Of a stretch of DNA of 64,000 nt, positions 1-8,820 are shown piece by piece. The notes beneath the pieces were generated by a model. It ran no database searches and had not been told where the DNA came from. It saw nothing but the letters and a program-made list of their open reading frames with translations. The stretch's first letter is position 1. Each line of letters starts with the position of its first letter. The stretch is taken from contig NZ_CP040786.1 in NCBI RefSeq assembly GCF_021922925.1, positions 2,046,001 through 2,110,000 on the forward strand, read 5' to 3'. Source of the stretch: Clavibacter phaseoli (GTDB taxonomy: Bacteria; Actinomycetota; Actinomycetes; Actinomycetales; Microbacteriaceae). A program made the position numbers and the translations under genes.

Positions 1-1700
1 TCGAGGGATCCGACCTCGCCGTCGAAGGAGTAGGTGCGCTCGCCGGGCGCCTTCGCCGCGACGAGGTCGACGAAGCCGGCGTCGCGGAGGACCTGGATCG
101 GGTCCTCCTCGGAGTAGGCGTTGAAGTCGCCGAGCAGGTAGATGAGGTCGGATCCGCTCGACGCCTGCAGCTCGGACGCGAAGCGCGCGACGGCCTTCGC
201 CTGCGCCACGCGGTCGGCGTTGAAGAAGCCCTGGCCGTCGGCCGGCTGCGTCCCCGAGCCGGACTTCGACTTGAGGTGGTTCGCGACCACCGTGAAGGTC
301 CGGTCGCCGCCGCGGAACGACTGCGCGACGGGCTCGCGGGCGTTGCCCCAGACCGTCTCGTCGATCTGCGTGGCGGCCGCGCCCACGGGGGTGACGGCGT
401 CGGTGCGGTAGACGATCGCGTTCTGGATCTCGTCGGTCGGCGTGGACTGCAGCGCGACCGGGGTGCGCACGTAGTCCCAGACGCGGGATCCGGCGGCGTC
501 GTTGAGGCCGCGCACGAGGTCGGCCGTCGCGGTGTCGGCGGGCTCGCCGAACCTCGTGGAGTTCTCGATCTCCATGAGGGTCACGACCTGCGCGTCGAGC
601 CCGGTGATCGCCGTGACGATCTTGGCGCGCTGCCTCTGGAGCTCGTCCGCGGTCTGCGCGCCGCGCTCCCCGAGGGTCGTGAAGTAGTTGAGGACGTTGA
701 AGCCGGCGATGCGGACGTCGCCGCCGACCTCGGGCGAGGACGCGGGGCGCGGGTCCGCGCTCGCGAAGGTCGGCACGCGGCCGGCCGCGTCGAGCGAGGT
801 GACGGGCGTCGTGGGCTGGAGGCGCCAGTCGTCGAAGCCGTAGGCCAGCACGTAGGGCGTGGCCGGGAAGACCGGGACGTCGCCGTTCCGCACCACGCGG
901 TCGGCCGTGTAGTACGGCTGCGTCGCGCCCGCGGGGTACGCGGCGTTCGTCAGCTGGATGTTGTAGCCGTCGTCGAGGAGGAGACGGCGCGCGCGGTTGT
1001 CGGCGGCGATCCGGTCGGCCTCGGCGCCCGGGCGCACGACGTCGGTGGCCTTGACGGGCAGGTCCGCGCCGGCGCTCAGCCAGAGCGTGCCGAAGGTGTC
1101 GAGCTGGTGCGCGGATCCGACGCGGTAGTCGCCCGTGGGCGTCACGAGCATGCTCTCGAGCGACTCGCGGTCGGCGCCGCGCAGGGTGTCGGGCAGCGGG
1201 GTGGCGGCGGGCACGCCGACAACGGCCTCGACGAGGTCGGTCGCGGTCGCGGCGAGCTGGGTCTGGCCCTGGCGCTCGGACGCGGTGCCCGTGACGCGCA
1301 CGAGGTCGCCGATGGCGACGGCCGGGTCCGCGCTCGCCAGGTAGACGAAGATCCCGTCGGAGGCGCCGGGCGTCGCGTCGATCGCGCCGCCCGAGCCCCG
1401 GGTCTGGATCACGATCCCCGCGTAGCCGCTCGCCCCGCGGTAGTCGGCGGTGACGACGCCCTCGACCGTGACGACGCGGCCGGCGAACGGGGTCGCGCTG
1501 CCGGTGCCCTGCACGTCGGCGATCGCGACGGTCGCGGTCGCGGCCTCGGCGGGCGACGCGACGAGCGCGCAGAGGCCGAGGGCCAGCGCGCTCGCGACGG
1601 CGAGCGGGCGGGCGACGCGGCGGGCTCCCGCGGGACGACGGGCCGGCCAGGCGGCCCCCGATCCGGATGCGGTGGCGGGTGCGGTCTCGGTGTCGTGCAT
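1..1700 (-). CDS. secreted ExeM/NucH-type endonuclease/exonuclease/phosphatase protein (3' part outside the window)
   Basis: An open frame of 566 codons runs from an ATG at 1700 to the left edge without a stop, so the C-terminus is missing. Residues ~1-55 are a signal peptide: Arg-rich start, then a long Ala/Leu stretch ending at SPAEA. An OB-fold-like segment (about residues 60-140, with TVEGVVTADYRG) precedes the endonuclease/exonuclease/phosphatase domain, which starts near GGDVRIAGFNVLNYF. That domain contains the metal-binding LMEIEN motif, VVANHLKSKSGS and LLGDFNAYSEEDP. This order is that of extracellular ExeM/NucH nucleases, which degrade extracellular DNA, probably for phosphate or nucleotide scavenging. 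A purine-rich AGGGGGAC lies just before the ATG. Confidence 0.88.
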   Translation of the reverse strand, partial: MHDTETAPATASGSGAAWPARRPAGARRVARPLAVASALALGLCALVASPAEAATATVAIADVQGTGSATPFAGRVVTVEGVVTADYRGASGYAGIVIQTRGSGGAIDATPGASDGIFVYLASADPAVAIGDLVRVTGTASERQGQTQLAATATDLVEAVVGVPAATPLPDTLRGADRESLESMLVTPTGDYRVGSAHQLDTFGTLWLSAGADLPVKATDVVRPGAEADRIAADNRARRLLLDDGYNIQLTNAAYPAGATQPYYTADRVVRNGDVPVFPATPYVLAYGFDDWRLQPTTPVTSLDAAGRVPTFASADPRPASSPEVGGDVRIAGFNVLNYFTTLGERGAQTADELQRQRAKIVTAITGLDAQVVTLMEIENSTRFGEPADTATADLVRGLNDAAGSRVWDYVRTPVALQSTPTDEIQNAIVYRTDAVTPVGAAATQIDETVWGNAREPVAQSFRGGDRTFTVVANHLKSKSGSGTQPADGQGFFNADRVAQAKAVARFASELQASSGSDLIYLLGDFNAYSEEDPIQVLRDAGFVDLVAAKAPGERTYSFDGEVGSL

Positions 1701-1870
1701 GGCGTCGTCCCCCTCGGCGTCGCGGGTTCCCCCGCATGGGGGATCACCCGTCGAGCGTAGGCCGGGGGCGACGCCGGGCGGCGGGCCGCAACCGGATCGT
1801 CATCGGCTCGTCATGCGATCGTCGCGGCAGGGCTCGCCGCGCGGCCGAGGCGATGGCGGACCACCTCCTC

Positions 1871-1890
1871 CACGTACTATCGTCAGGACA
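1871..1890. promoter_or_regulatory. iolE promoter region with IolR-like box
   Basis: A -10-like TACTAT at 1875-1880 is followed by a box at 1881-1890 that reads TGTCCTGACG on the minus strand. Boxes of the same form lie before the ABC operon (4136-4145) and before iolC (26209-26218). They match the Corynebacterium IolR consensus KGWCHTRACA, as I remember it, at 9 of 10 positions. A repressor here would cover the transcription start. The transcript would have a leader of about 110 bases. Confidence 0.45.
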
Positions 1891-1997
1891 AACATTCGCC
1901 CGCCGGCCCGAGGAGCAGTGCGACGACGCATGGTCCAGACCCGCACCACCCCCGCATCCCGCGCCGCCGTGACGGCCCGCCCGAGCGGATCCGCCGC

Positions 1998-2915
1998 GTG
2001 AGGGCCACCGTCGCCGGCGCGCCCGTGAGCTTCGGCGTGTTCGAGCTGACGCCCGAGGGCGCCGAGGTCGTCACGCCCGACGACATGGTCGAGGCGCTGG
2101 CCGAGACCGGGTACGCGGGAATCGACCTCGGGCCCGTGGGCTACCTCGGCCGCGGCCGCGAGCTGCGCGACCGGCTCGCCGGCGCGGGCCTCGAGCTCGC
2201 GGGCGGCTGGATCCAGCTCCCCCTCTCCGACGACGACGCGTTCCAGGCGTCCCTCCCCGAGCTCGAGGCGTCGCTGCGCGTGTTCCAGGAGGCCGCCGAG
2301 GCCGGCCCCGCGCGCCTGCCGCTGCCGACGCTCGCCGACGCCGGATCCGCGACCCGCGCCGCCGCCCCCGGCCGCGGCGCCGAGGCCGACCCGCTCGACG
2401 ACGCCGCGTGGTCGCGCCTCGTCCGCAACACCGCGCGCGCCGCGGAGATCACGCGCGCCGCGGGCTTCGAGCCGACCTTCCACCACCACGCGGGCACGTT
2501 CGTGGAGTCGCCCGCGGAGATCGACCGGTTCCTCGACCAGGTCGACGTGGGGCTCACGCTCGACACCGGCCACCTCGTCATCGCGGGCGGCGACCCGCTC
2601 GCGGCGATCTCCCGCTGGGGCGCGCGGATCACGCACCTGCACCTCAAAGACGTCGACGGCGCGGAGCTCCGCCGCGTGCTCGCGGCGGGCGGCGGCATGC
2701 GCGAGGTCTGGTCCTCCGGCGCGTTCGTGGCGTTCGGCCGCGGCGACGTCGACCTCGCGAGCGTGATGACGGCGATCGAGGCGCAGGGCTACGACGGCTG
2801 GGTGGTCGTGGAGCAGGACGTGCTCAACGCGCCCGACGCCGACATCCGCCGCTTCCGGGCCGAGCGCACGGAGGACCAGCGCGTCAACCGCGAGGCGCTC
2901 CGCACCTGGGCCTGA
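1998..2915 (+). CDS. iolE: inosose dehydratase-like TIM-barrel protein (IolE family)
   Basis: A 305-residue xylose-isomerase-like TIM barrel. IolE removes water from 2-keto-myo-inositol to give 3D-trihydroxycyclohexane-1,2-dione. Family landmarks are visible: APVSFGVFE at the N-terminus, FHHHAGTFVES, TLDTGHLVIAGGDP, HLHLKDVD and YDGWVVVEQD, which supply the His, Asp and Glu metal ligands of the barrel. The GTG at 1998 is the first good start. It is followed 59 bases after its stop by iolG. Nothing else in the window fills the IolE step, which supports the role. A related sugar isomerase/epimerase remains possible because this fold is used for many polyols. Confidence 0.75.
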   Translation: MRATVAGAPVSFGVFELTPEGAEVVTPDDMVEALAETGYAGIDLGPVGYLGRGRELRDRLAGAGLELAGGWIQLPLSDDDAFQASLPELEASLRVFQEAAEAGPARLPLPTLADAGSATRAAAPGRGAEADPLDDAAWSRLVRNTARAAEITRAAGFEPTFHHHAGTFVESPAEIDRFLDQVDVGLTLDTGHLVIAGGDPLAAISRWGARITHLHLKDVDGAELRRVLAAGGGMREVWSSGAFVAFGRGDVDLASVMTAIEAQGYDGWVVVEQDVLNAPDADIRRFRAERTEDQRVNREALRTWA

Positions 2916-2974
2916 TCCGGAGCGCGACCCGCCGCGCACCGGCACCACCACCACGACGAACGAGGACCGACGAC

Positions 2975-3982
2975 ATGACCACGACCCCCCTGCGCTTCGG
3001 ACTGATCGGCACCGGCCGCATCGGCCAGGTCCACGCCGCGAACATCGCCGCGGATCCCGACGCCGAGCTGGCCTGGATCTGCGACCCGTTCGTCGACGGC
3101 GCCCGCGCCCTCTCCGCGCGGCTCGGCGGCACGGTCACGGAGGACGCCGCGGAGATGATGGCGTCCGGCGGCGTCGACGCCGTGCTCATCGCGTCGCCCA
3201 CGCCGACGCACGTCGACCTCATCGCCGCCGCGATCGACCACGGCCTGCCCGTGCTGTGCGAGAAGCCCATCGACCTCGACATCGCGCGCGTCGACGCGCT
3301 CCTCCCCCGCGTGCTCGCGTCCGGCGTGCCCGTGGCGCTCGGCTTCAACCGCCGCTTCGACCCGGCGTTCGCGGAGGCGCGCGCCCGCGTGGCCGCCGGC
3401 GAGATCGGCCAGCTCGAGCAGCTGTCGATCGTCAGCCGCGACCCGGCGGCGCCGCCCGCCGCGTACGTGGCGGTGTCCGGCGGGATCTTCCGCGACATGA
3501 CCATCCACGACCTCGACATGGCGCGCGCGTTCCTGCCCGACATCGTCGAGGTGCAGGCGACCGGGTCCACGACCTTCGACCCCGGCGCCCGCGAGCACGG
3601 CGACTTCGACACCGCGGTCGTGACGCTCCGCGCGTCCACCGGCGCGCTCGTCGTCATCACGAACTCACGGCACAGCGCCGTGGGCTACGACCAGCGCATC
3701 GAGGCGTTCGGCTCCCTCGGATCGCTGCAGGTGTCGAACGCGCTCACGAGCCTCGTCAGCGTCTCGACCGCCACGAGCGTCGAGGGCAAGCCGCCGTACC
3801 AGGACTTCTTCCTCGAGCGCTACGCCGCCGCGTACGTCGCGGAGCTGCGCGCCTTCATCCGCCTGGCGCGCGGCGAGGCCTCGGACAGCCCGACGTTCGC
3901 CGACGGCCGCGCGGCGCTCGTGCTCGCCGACGCGGCGCAGCGCTCCGCCGAGGAGCGCGTGGCGGTGCCCGTCTCGCTCTGA
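2975..3982 (+). CDS. iolG: myo-inositol 2-dehydrogenase-like Gfo/Idh/MocA oxidoreductase
   Basis: A 335-residue Gfo/Idh/MocA dehydrogenase that would oxidise myo-inositol to 2-keto-myo-inositol with NAD. The Rossmann glycine motif GLIGTGRIGQVHAANI is at residues ~8-23. The conserved CEKPID (catalytic Lys of the EKP motif) lies near residue 93, and the second-domain FNRRFDP and DMTIHDLDMARAF motifs follow. The ATG at 2975 is chosen because the family's Rossmann strand begins eight residues later. It forms an operon with the IolE-like gene and ends at a strong hairpin, separating it from the ABC operon. Substrate assignment rests on context; close relatives act on other polyols. Confidence 0.8.
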   Translation: MTTTPLRFGLIGTGRIGQVHAANIAADPDAELAWICDPFVDGARALSARLGGTVTEDAAEMMASGGVDAVLIASPTPTHVDLIAAAIDHGLPVLCEKPIDLDIARVDALLPRVLASGVPVALGFNRRFDPAFAEARARVAAGEIGQLEQLSIVSRDPAAPPAAYVAVSGGIFRDMTIHDLDMARAFLPDIVEVQATGSTTFDPGAREHGDFDTAVVTLRASTGALVVITNSRHSAVGYDQRIEAFGSLGSLQVSNALTSLVSVSTATSVEGKPPYQDFFLERYAAAYVAELRAFIRLARGEASDSPTFADGRAALVLADAAQRSAEERVAVPVSL

Positions 3983-3998
3983 TCCCGGCCGAGGGACC

Positions 3999-4027
3999 CG
4001 CCCGACCGCGCGCGCCGCGGTCGGGCG
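3999..4027 (+). terminator. hairpin terminator after iolG
   Basis: A perfect 12-base inverted repeat, CGCCCGACCGCG (3999-4010) and CGCGGTCGGGCG (4016-4027), has a 5-base loop and starts 17 bases after the iolG stop. There is no T-run, which is common for terminators in high-GC actinobacteria. Confidence 0.7.
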
Positions 4028-4126
4028 CCCTCGCGCGCGCAGGAGGGGCCGGGGAGGCGCCACACTGGAGGGTCGGACCGGTCGGGGAGCCCGCCGGACG
4101 ACGTCGGATCACGACGAGGATCCGTC

Positions 4127-4169
4127 TTGTCAGCATGTGTTGACAAAGCACGTCGGGCGGAGCCATGAT
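4127..4169 (+). promoter_or_regulatory. promoter and operator of the sugar ABC operon
   Basis: TTGTCAGCATGTGTTGACAA at 4127-4146 is an imperfect palindrome (arms TTGTCA/TGACAA). Its right arm is a consensus -35, TTGACA (4140-4145), with CATGAT 18 bases downstream (4164-4169) as a -10. TGTGTTGACA at 4136-4145 matches the remembered IolR consensus KGWCHTRACA at 9 of 10 positions. Repressor binding over the -35 would block transcription of the binding-protein gene 60 bases downstream. The likely ligand is the UTRA-GntR protein encoded at 7334-8095. Confidence 0.6.
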
Positions 4170-4229
4170 CGCCCCGACGACGACGTCCAGGACCCCGCGC
4201 GCGGGCGTCCGCCCGACAAGGAGCATTCG

Positions 4230-5210
4230 ATGAAGAACAGATTCCTCGCCCCCCTCGGCCTCGCGGTCGCCGCCGGGCTCCTCCTCACCTCGTGCGCGGG
4301 CACCGGCCAGGAGGCCGCGCCCACCGCGGGCGGCGCGAACGGCGGCGGCGGCGACCTCACCTTCGCGGTGGTCACGCACTCCGGCCCGGGCGACGCCTTC
4401 TGGGACCGCGTGAAGTCGGGCGCCGAGACCGCCGGCGGCCAGTACGGCGCGACCGTCACGTACAACGCGGACCCGGATCCCGCCAAGCAGTCCCAGCTCA
4501 TCGACAACGCGGTGGCGCAGAAGGTGAATGGGATCGTGGTCTCGATGGCGAACCCCGACGGCGTGAAGGACAGCGTCGAGAAGGCCGTGGCCGCGGGCAT
4601 CCCCGTCGTCACCATCAACTCCGGGATCGAGCGCTCGGCCGAGTTCGGCGCCCTCACCCACATCGGCCAGAGCGAGACGGTCGCGGGCGAGGCCGTCGGC
4701 AAGCGCCTCGGCGACGCGGGGCTCAAGAACGCGCTCTGCGTGATCCAGGAGGCCGGCAACGTCGGCCTCGAGGAGCGCTGCTCCTCCGCGGCGAGCGCCT
4801 TCTCCGGCCAGATGGCGAACCTGCAGGTCGACGGCACGAACGACGCCGACGTGAAGGCGACCATCAAGTCGAAGCTGCAGGCGGATCCCTCCATCGACGG
4901 CGTGCTCACGCTCGGCGGCCAGTACGCCATCGACGCGGTCGGCGCGGTCGAGGAGTCGGGCAGCTCGGCGAAGATCGGCACGTTCGACCTCTCGGAGGAC
5001 GTCGTGAGCGCGGTCGAGGCCGGCACGATCCTGTTCGCGGTCGACCAGCAGCCGTACGTGCAGGGCTTCCTCGGGATCACCGCGCTCGACCTCTACGCCA
5101 CCAACGGCAACGTGATCGGCGGCGGCCAGCCCGTGTACTCCGGCCCCGCGTTCGTGACGGAGGACAACGCGGCGCAGGTCGCCGAGTTCGCGAAGAACGG
5201 CACCCGGTAG
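4230..5210 (+). CDS. sugar ABC transporter substrate-binding lipoprotein
   Basis: A 326-residue periplasmic-binding-protein type 1 (ribose/galactose class) lipoprotein. The signal peptide ends at a lipobox, LLLTSC, with the lipidated Cys near residue 21, followed by a Gly/Ala linker. The body has FAVVTHSGPGDAFWDRVKSG, SQLIDNAVAQKVNGIVVS and VDQQPYVQGFLG, all typical of this class. The start ATG at 4230 has AAGGAG just upstream. It is first in an operon with permease, ATPase and a GntR regulator. The neighbourhood makes myo-inositol or a related cyclitol the likely ligand, but the sequence does not prove it. Confidence 0.87.
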   Translation: MKNRFLAPLGLAVAAGLLLTSCAGTGQEAAPTAGGANGGGGDLTFAVVTHSGPGDAFWDRVKSGAETAGGQYGATVTYNADPDPAKQSQLIDNAVAQKVNGIVVSMANPDGVKDSVEKAVAAGIPVVTINSGIERSAEFGALTHIGQSETVAGEAVGKRLGDAGLKNALCVIQEAGNVGLEERCSSAASAFSGQMANLQVDGTNDADVKATIKSKLQADPSIDGVLTLGGQYAIDAVGAVEESGSSAKIGTFDLSEDVVSAVEAGTILFAVDQQPYVQGFLGITALDLYATNGNVIGGGQPVYSGPAFVTEDNAAQVAEFAKNGTR

Positions 5211-5216
5211 GCGGTG

Positions 5217-5245
5217 GGGCCGGGCGCGCACGACGCGCCCGGCCC
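5217..5245 (+). other. intercistronic hairpin between binding protein and permease genes
   Basis: GGGCCGGGCGCG (5217-5228) and CGCGCCCGGCCC (5234-5245) form a 12-base perfect stem with a 5-base loop, directly after the binding-protein stop. Since the next genes lack an obvious promoter, this is more likely a partial terminator or 3'-end stabiliser that keeps binding-protein mRNA in excess than a full operon end. Confidence 0.6.
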
Positions 5246-5307
5246 GCCGCCTCCCCATCACCCCCGCACCGCACCGCTTTCCCCGACGCTCATCGAAGGA
5301 GCCCGCG

Positions 5308-6351
5308 TTGACCACGACGGACATCGTGACGATCGCCACGAGGCCGCGCCTCGAGAACAGGCCGATCCGCAAGATCCTCGCCCGCCCGGAGATCGGCGCC
5401 CTCGTGGCCGCCCTCGCCGTGCTGCTGTTCTTCTCCCTCTACACGCCGCAGTTCCTCACCCTCGCCGGCGCGGGCGTGTGGCTCGAGTCGGCCTCGACCT
5501 TCGGGATCATGGCGGTCGCCGTGGCGATGCTCATGATCGGCGGCGAGTTCGACCTCTCCGCCGGGGTCATGACGGGCTTCTCGGCCCTCGTGGTCGGCAT
5601 CCTCACGTCGCACTACGGCCTCAGCATCTGGGTCGCGGTGCTCGTCTCGCTCGCGGCGGCCCTCGCGGTCGGCGCGCTCAACGGCTTCCTCGTGATGAAG
5701 ACGGGACTGCCGAGCTTCATCGTCACGCTCGGCACGTTCTTCGCGCTCGCGGGCGTCGACCTCGCCGTCACGAAGCTCATCACCGGCCAGGTCGCGATCC
5801 AGGGCATGACGAAGGTGCCGTCCTACGACCAGATCCAGCCGATCTTCGGCTCGTCGCTCCAGATCGGCGGCGGCAACTTCTACGTCTCGGTGCTGTGGTG
5901 GTTCCTCGTCGCGGCCGTCGCCACCTGGATCCTGCTGCGCACCCGCGCCGGCAACTGGATCTTCGCGGTCGGCGGCGCCAAGGAGTCCGCCCGCCAGGTG
6001 GGCGTGCCCGTCTTCAAGACGAAGGTCGGCCTCTTCATGGGGACGGCGGGCGCCGCGTGGCTCGTCGGCATGATCTCGCTGTTCCGCACCTCCACGGTGC
6101 AGGCGAACACGGGCGTCGGCCAGGAGTTCATCTACATCATCTGCGCGGTCGTCGGCGGGTGCCTGCTCACGGGCGGCTTCGGCTCGGCCATCGGCGCGGC
6201 GCTCGGCGCCCTGATCTACGGCATGGTCTTCCAGGGCATCACGTTCGCCCAGTGGGACACGAACTGGCTGCGCACGGTGCTCGGAGGCATGCTCCTCGCG
6301 GCCGTGCTCCTCAACAACCTGGTGCGCACGCGGGCGGGAGGCGGACGATGA
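5308..6351 (+). CDS. sugar ABC transporter permease (RbsC-like)
   Basis: A 347-residue integral membrane permease of the ribose/xylose ABC class. About eight to ten hydrophobic helices begin after residue 25, and the family motifs [31 protein letters not shown] and [15 protein letters not shown] (coupling-helix loop to the ATPase) are present. The start is a TTG at 5308 preceded by GAAGGAG, seven bases upstream. Its stop overlaps the ATPase start (ATGA), so the two are translationally coupled. It forms the channel for the sugar bound by the lipoprotein encoded upstream. Confidence 0.88.
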   Translation: MTTTDIVTIATRPRLENRPIRKILARPEIGALVAALAVLLFFSLYTPQFLTLAGAGVWLESASTFGIMAVAVAMLMIGGEFDLSAGVMTGFSALVVGILTSHYGLSIWVAVLVSLAAALAVGALNGFLVMKTGLPSFIVTLGTFFALAGVDLAVTKLITGQVAIQGMTKVPSYDQIQPIFGSSLQIGGGNFYVSVLWWFLVAAVATWILLRTRAGNWIFAVGGAKESARQVGVPVFKTKVGLFMGTAGAAWLVGMISLFRTSTVQANTGVGQEFIYIICAVVGGCLLTGGFGSAIGAALGALIYGMVFQGITFAQWDTNWLRTVLGGMLLAAVLLNNLVRTRAGGGR

Positions 6352-7265
6352 CCACCGAGACGAGCGCCAGCGCCGCGTCCGAGCCCCTCGCGGGCGCGAT
6401 CCCGGGAGCCGCGGAGGAGGCCGGCGGCCGCCCCACTCCCCCGCTGCCGCCCGCCGGCACGACCATCCTCGAGGTCCGCGACATCGGCAAGAGCTACGGC
6501 GCCGTCAACGCGCTCACGGGCGTCTCGACCGTGGTCGCGGCCGGCCAGGTCACGTGCGTGCTCGGCGACAACGGCGCCGGCAAGTCGACCTTCATCAAGA
6601 TGCTCGCGGGCGTGCACGCGCCGAGCGAGGGCACGATGCTGCTCGACGGCGAGCCCGTGACGCTCGGATCCCCCCGCGCCGCGCTCCAGGCCGGCATCGC
6701 GACCGTGTACCAGGACCTCGCGGTCGTGCCGCTCATGCCCGTGTGGCGGAACTTCTTCCTCGGCTCCGAGATCACGAAGGGGAAGGGGCCGTTCCGCCGG
6801 CTCGACGTGGCGGCCATGAAGGCCATCACGCACGAGCAGCTCGCGCAGATGGGCATCGACCTCCGCGACGTCGACCAGCCCATCGGCACGCTGTCCGGCG
6901 GCGAGCGCCAGTGCGTCGCCATCGCGCGGGCCGTGCACTTCGGCGCCCGCGTGCTGATCCTCGACGAGCCGACCGCCGCCCTCGGCGTCAAGCAGTCCGG
7001 CGTCGTGCTCCGGTACATCGCCCGGTCGCGCGACCGGGGGCTGGGCGTGGTCTTCATCACGCACAACCCGCACCACGCGTTCCCGGTGGGCGACCGGTTC
7101 CTGCTGCTCAACCGCGGATCCAGCCTCGGCACGTTCGAGAAGGACGAGATCACCCTCGGCGAGCTGACGAGCCTCATGGCCGGCGGCGCCGAGCTCGACT
7201 CGCTCGCGCACGAGCTCGCGCGCGACCCGGGGGCGGAGGCACCGGACCCGGACGGGGGCCGCTGA
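6348..7265 (+). CDS. sugar ABC transporter ATP-binding protein
   Basis: A 305-residue ATPase with a single nucleotide-binding domain, not the double-domain RbsA form. The Ala/Pro-rich N-terminal ~35 residues are unusual. Walker [10 protein letters not shown], the signature LSGGERQ and Walker [12 protein letters not shown] are intact, followed by a switch His in [10 protein letters not shown]. It begins inside the permease stop codon (ATGA). Single-domain ATPases of this group pair with RbsC-like permeases and act as homodimers on the cytoplasmic face. Confidence 0.88.
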   Translation: MTTETSASAASEPLAGAIPGAAEEAGGRPTPPLPPAGTTILEVRDIGKSYGAVNALTGVSTVVAAGQVTCVLGDNGAGKSTFIKMLAGVHAPSEGTMLLDGEPVTLGSPRAALQAGIATVYQDLAVVPLMPVWRNFFLGSEITKGKGPFRRLDVAAMKAITHEQLAQMGIDLRDVDQPIGTLSGGERQCVAIARAVHFGARVLILDEPTAALGVKQSGVVLRYIARSRDRGLGVVFITHNPHHAFPVGDRFLLLNRGSSLGTFEKDEITLGELTSLMAGGAELDSLAHELARDPGAEAPDPDGGR

Positions 7266-7333
7266 CCGGCCGACGCCGGATGCGCCCCATGCCAGGATGA
7301 GGCGTTGACCTGACCTACGAGGGAGCGATCCAC

Positions 7334-8095
7334 GTGACGCAACCGGAGCAGATCCTGCCCCCCGACCTGTTCCTCGCGCTCGACCGCTCGGGTCCGGTCC
7401 CCCTCTACTACCAGGTGGCCAACCTGCTCGAGACGGCGATCCACGACGGCACGCTGCCGGCCGGCGCGCGGCTCGAGAACGAGATCGCGCTCGGCGCCCG
7501 CCTCGGGCTCTCCCGGCCCACGATCCGCCGGGCGATCCAGGACCTCGTCGACAAGGGCCTGCTCGTGCGCCGCCGCGGCATCGGCACGCAGGTCGTGCAC
7601 GGCCGGGTCACCCGCAACGTCGAGCTCACGAGCCTCTACGAGGACCTCGAGCGGCAGGGCCAGACGCCGCGCACGGAGATGCTGTCGTCGTCGCGCGGCG
7701 AGGCCGACGAGAGGGTCGCGGAGTCGCTCGGCGTCGCGGTCGGCAGCCCCGTGCTGCACCTCACCCGGCTCCGGACGGCCGACGGGGTGCCGCTCGCGAT
7801 CCTCGACAACGTGCTCCCCGAGCCGTTCGTCGACCTGGATCCCGAGGAGCTCGCCACCCACGGCCTGTACCAGCTGCTGCGCGGCCGCGGCGTGATCATG
7901 CGGGTCGCCAAGCAGCGCATCGGCGCCCGCGCGGCCACCGCGTCCGAGGCGCGCCTGCTCGACTTGCCGCGCGGCGGGGCCGTGCTCACGATGTCGCGCA
8001 CGGCGTTCGACAGCTCGGGCCGCGCCGTGGAGCACGGCCAGCACTGCTACCGCCCGGACCTGTACTCGTTCGAGATCACGCTCGTCGACCGGTAG
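7334..8095 (+). CDS. GntR/HutC (UTRA) transcriptional regulator, candidate IolR
   Basis: A 253-residue GntR regulator of the HutC subfamily. The winged helix-turn-helix covers residues ~15-90 (LYYQVANLLETAI, LGLSRPTIRRAIQDL, RRRGIGTQV) and the ligand-binding UTRA domain follows from ~95 (NVELTSLYEDL to SFEITLV). It lies 68 bases after the ATPase gene, likely in the same operon. Known inositol repressors of Corynebacterium are GntR-type, and the three TGTNNTGAC(A/G) boxes in the window fit such a protein. The effector is probably an inositol-pathway intermediate; that is inference. GTG start with GGGAGCG upstream. Confidence 0.85.
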   Translation: MTQPEQILPPDLFLALDRSGPVPLYYQVANLLETAIHDGTLPAGARLENEIALGARLGLSRPTIRRAIQDLVDKGLLVRRRGIGTQVVHGRVTRNVELTSLYEDLERQGQTPRTEMLSSSRGEADERVAESLGVAVGSPVLHLTRLRTADGVPLAILDNVLPEPFVDLDPEELATHGLYQLLRGRGVIMRVAKQRIGARAATASEARLLDLPRGGAVLTMSRTAFDSSGRAVEHGQHCYRPDLYSFEITLVDR

Positions 8096-8147
8096 CGCGG
8101 CGGGTCGCCCGGACCGCGTCGCGCGCGGGCGCTGCCACGATGGGCGG

Positions 8148-8741
8148 ATGACCCCCGACGACGACCCGACCGCCGCCGCGCCGCTCGACCGCGTCGCGTG
8201 GCCCGTCCGCACCGAGCGGCTGCTCCTCCGCCGCATGACCACGGCCGACGCGCCCGCGATGTGGGCGTACCGGCGGCTCGACGACGTCACCCGCTGGGTC
8301 ACGTCCCGGCCCGTCGACGAGGCCGCGTGGATCGCGGGGAGCGCCGCCATGCTCCGCGACCAGCTCGTGCTCGAGCTCGACGGCCGCGTGGTCGGCGACG
8401 TCATGGTGCGGGTCGAGGACGCGTGGGCGCAGCGCGAGGTCGCGCACCTCGCGGTCGGCACGCAGGCGGAGCTCGGCTGGACCCTCGATCCGGCCGTCGG
8501 CGGGCGCGGCCTCGCGACCGAGGCGGTCCGGGCGGCGCTGCGGATCGCGTTCGAGGGGCTCGGCGTCCGCCGGGTCGTCGCGAGCGCCTTCGCCGACAAC
8601 GCGCCGTCGCTCCGGCTGGCCGAGCGCGTCGGCATGCGGCGGGAGTCGTACGCGGTCGCCGACTCGCTGCACCGCGACCTCGGCTGGATCGACGGGGTCG
8701 GCTACGCGCTGCTCGCCGAGGAGTGGGCGGCGCGCGGCTGA
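8148..8741 (+). CDS. GNAT acetyltransferase, RimJ/RimL type
   Basis: A 197-residue RimJ/RimL-like GNAT enzyme that moves acetyl from acetyl-CoA to an amine, possibly a protein N-terminus or small molecule. The N-terminal TERLLLRRMTTADAPAMWAY is the family opening. The acetyl-CoA loop VGGRGLATEAVRAAL and the C-terminal LAERVGMRRES are intact. Although it sits between the two sugar loci, nothing links it to either. It stands alone between the GntR gene and the tetrulose operator. Confidence 0.85.
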   Translation: MTPDDDPTAAAPLDRVAWPVRTERLLLRRMTTADAPAMWAYRRLDDVTRWVTSRPVDEAAWIAGSAAMLRDQLVLELDGRVVGDVMVRVEDAWAQREVAHLAVGTQAELGWTLDPAVGGRGLATEAVRAALRIAFEGLGVRRVVASAFADNAPSLRLAERVGMRRESYAVADSLHRDLGWIDGVGYALLAEEWAARG

Positions 8742-8775
8742 GCCGCGTCCCACGACCCGCCCCACGGGATCCAAT

Positions 8776-8787
8776 ATCCTATAGGAT
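8776..8787. promoter_or_regulatory. 12-base palindromic operator of the tetrulose kinase operon
   Basis: ATCCTATAGGAT is a perfect palindrome 34 bases before the kinase start. Its core TCCTATAGGA recurs at 19696-19705 in front of the TIM-barrel/dehydrogenase operon and I noticed no other copy in the window. It is unusually AT-rich for this DNA and includes a -10-like TATAGG. The FCD-GntR protein encoded at the end of this operon is the natural candidate binder. Confidence 0.65.
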
Positions 8788-8820
8788 CTCCTCACGTGCT
8801 CGATGAGGAGGACACCACGG

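Noticed and set aside
1..1760. Long plus-strand open frames opposite the nuclease gene and opposite many other genes
   Set aside because: High GC leaves antisense frames open; they are Arg/Gly/Asp/Ala-rich and lack motifs, while the other strand encodes recognised proteins.
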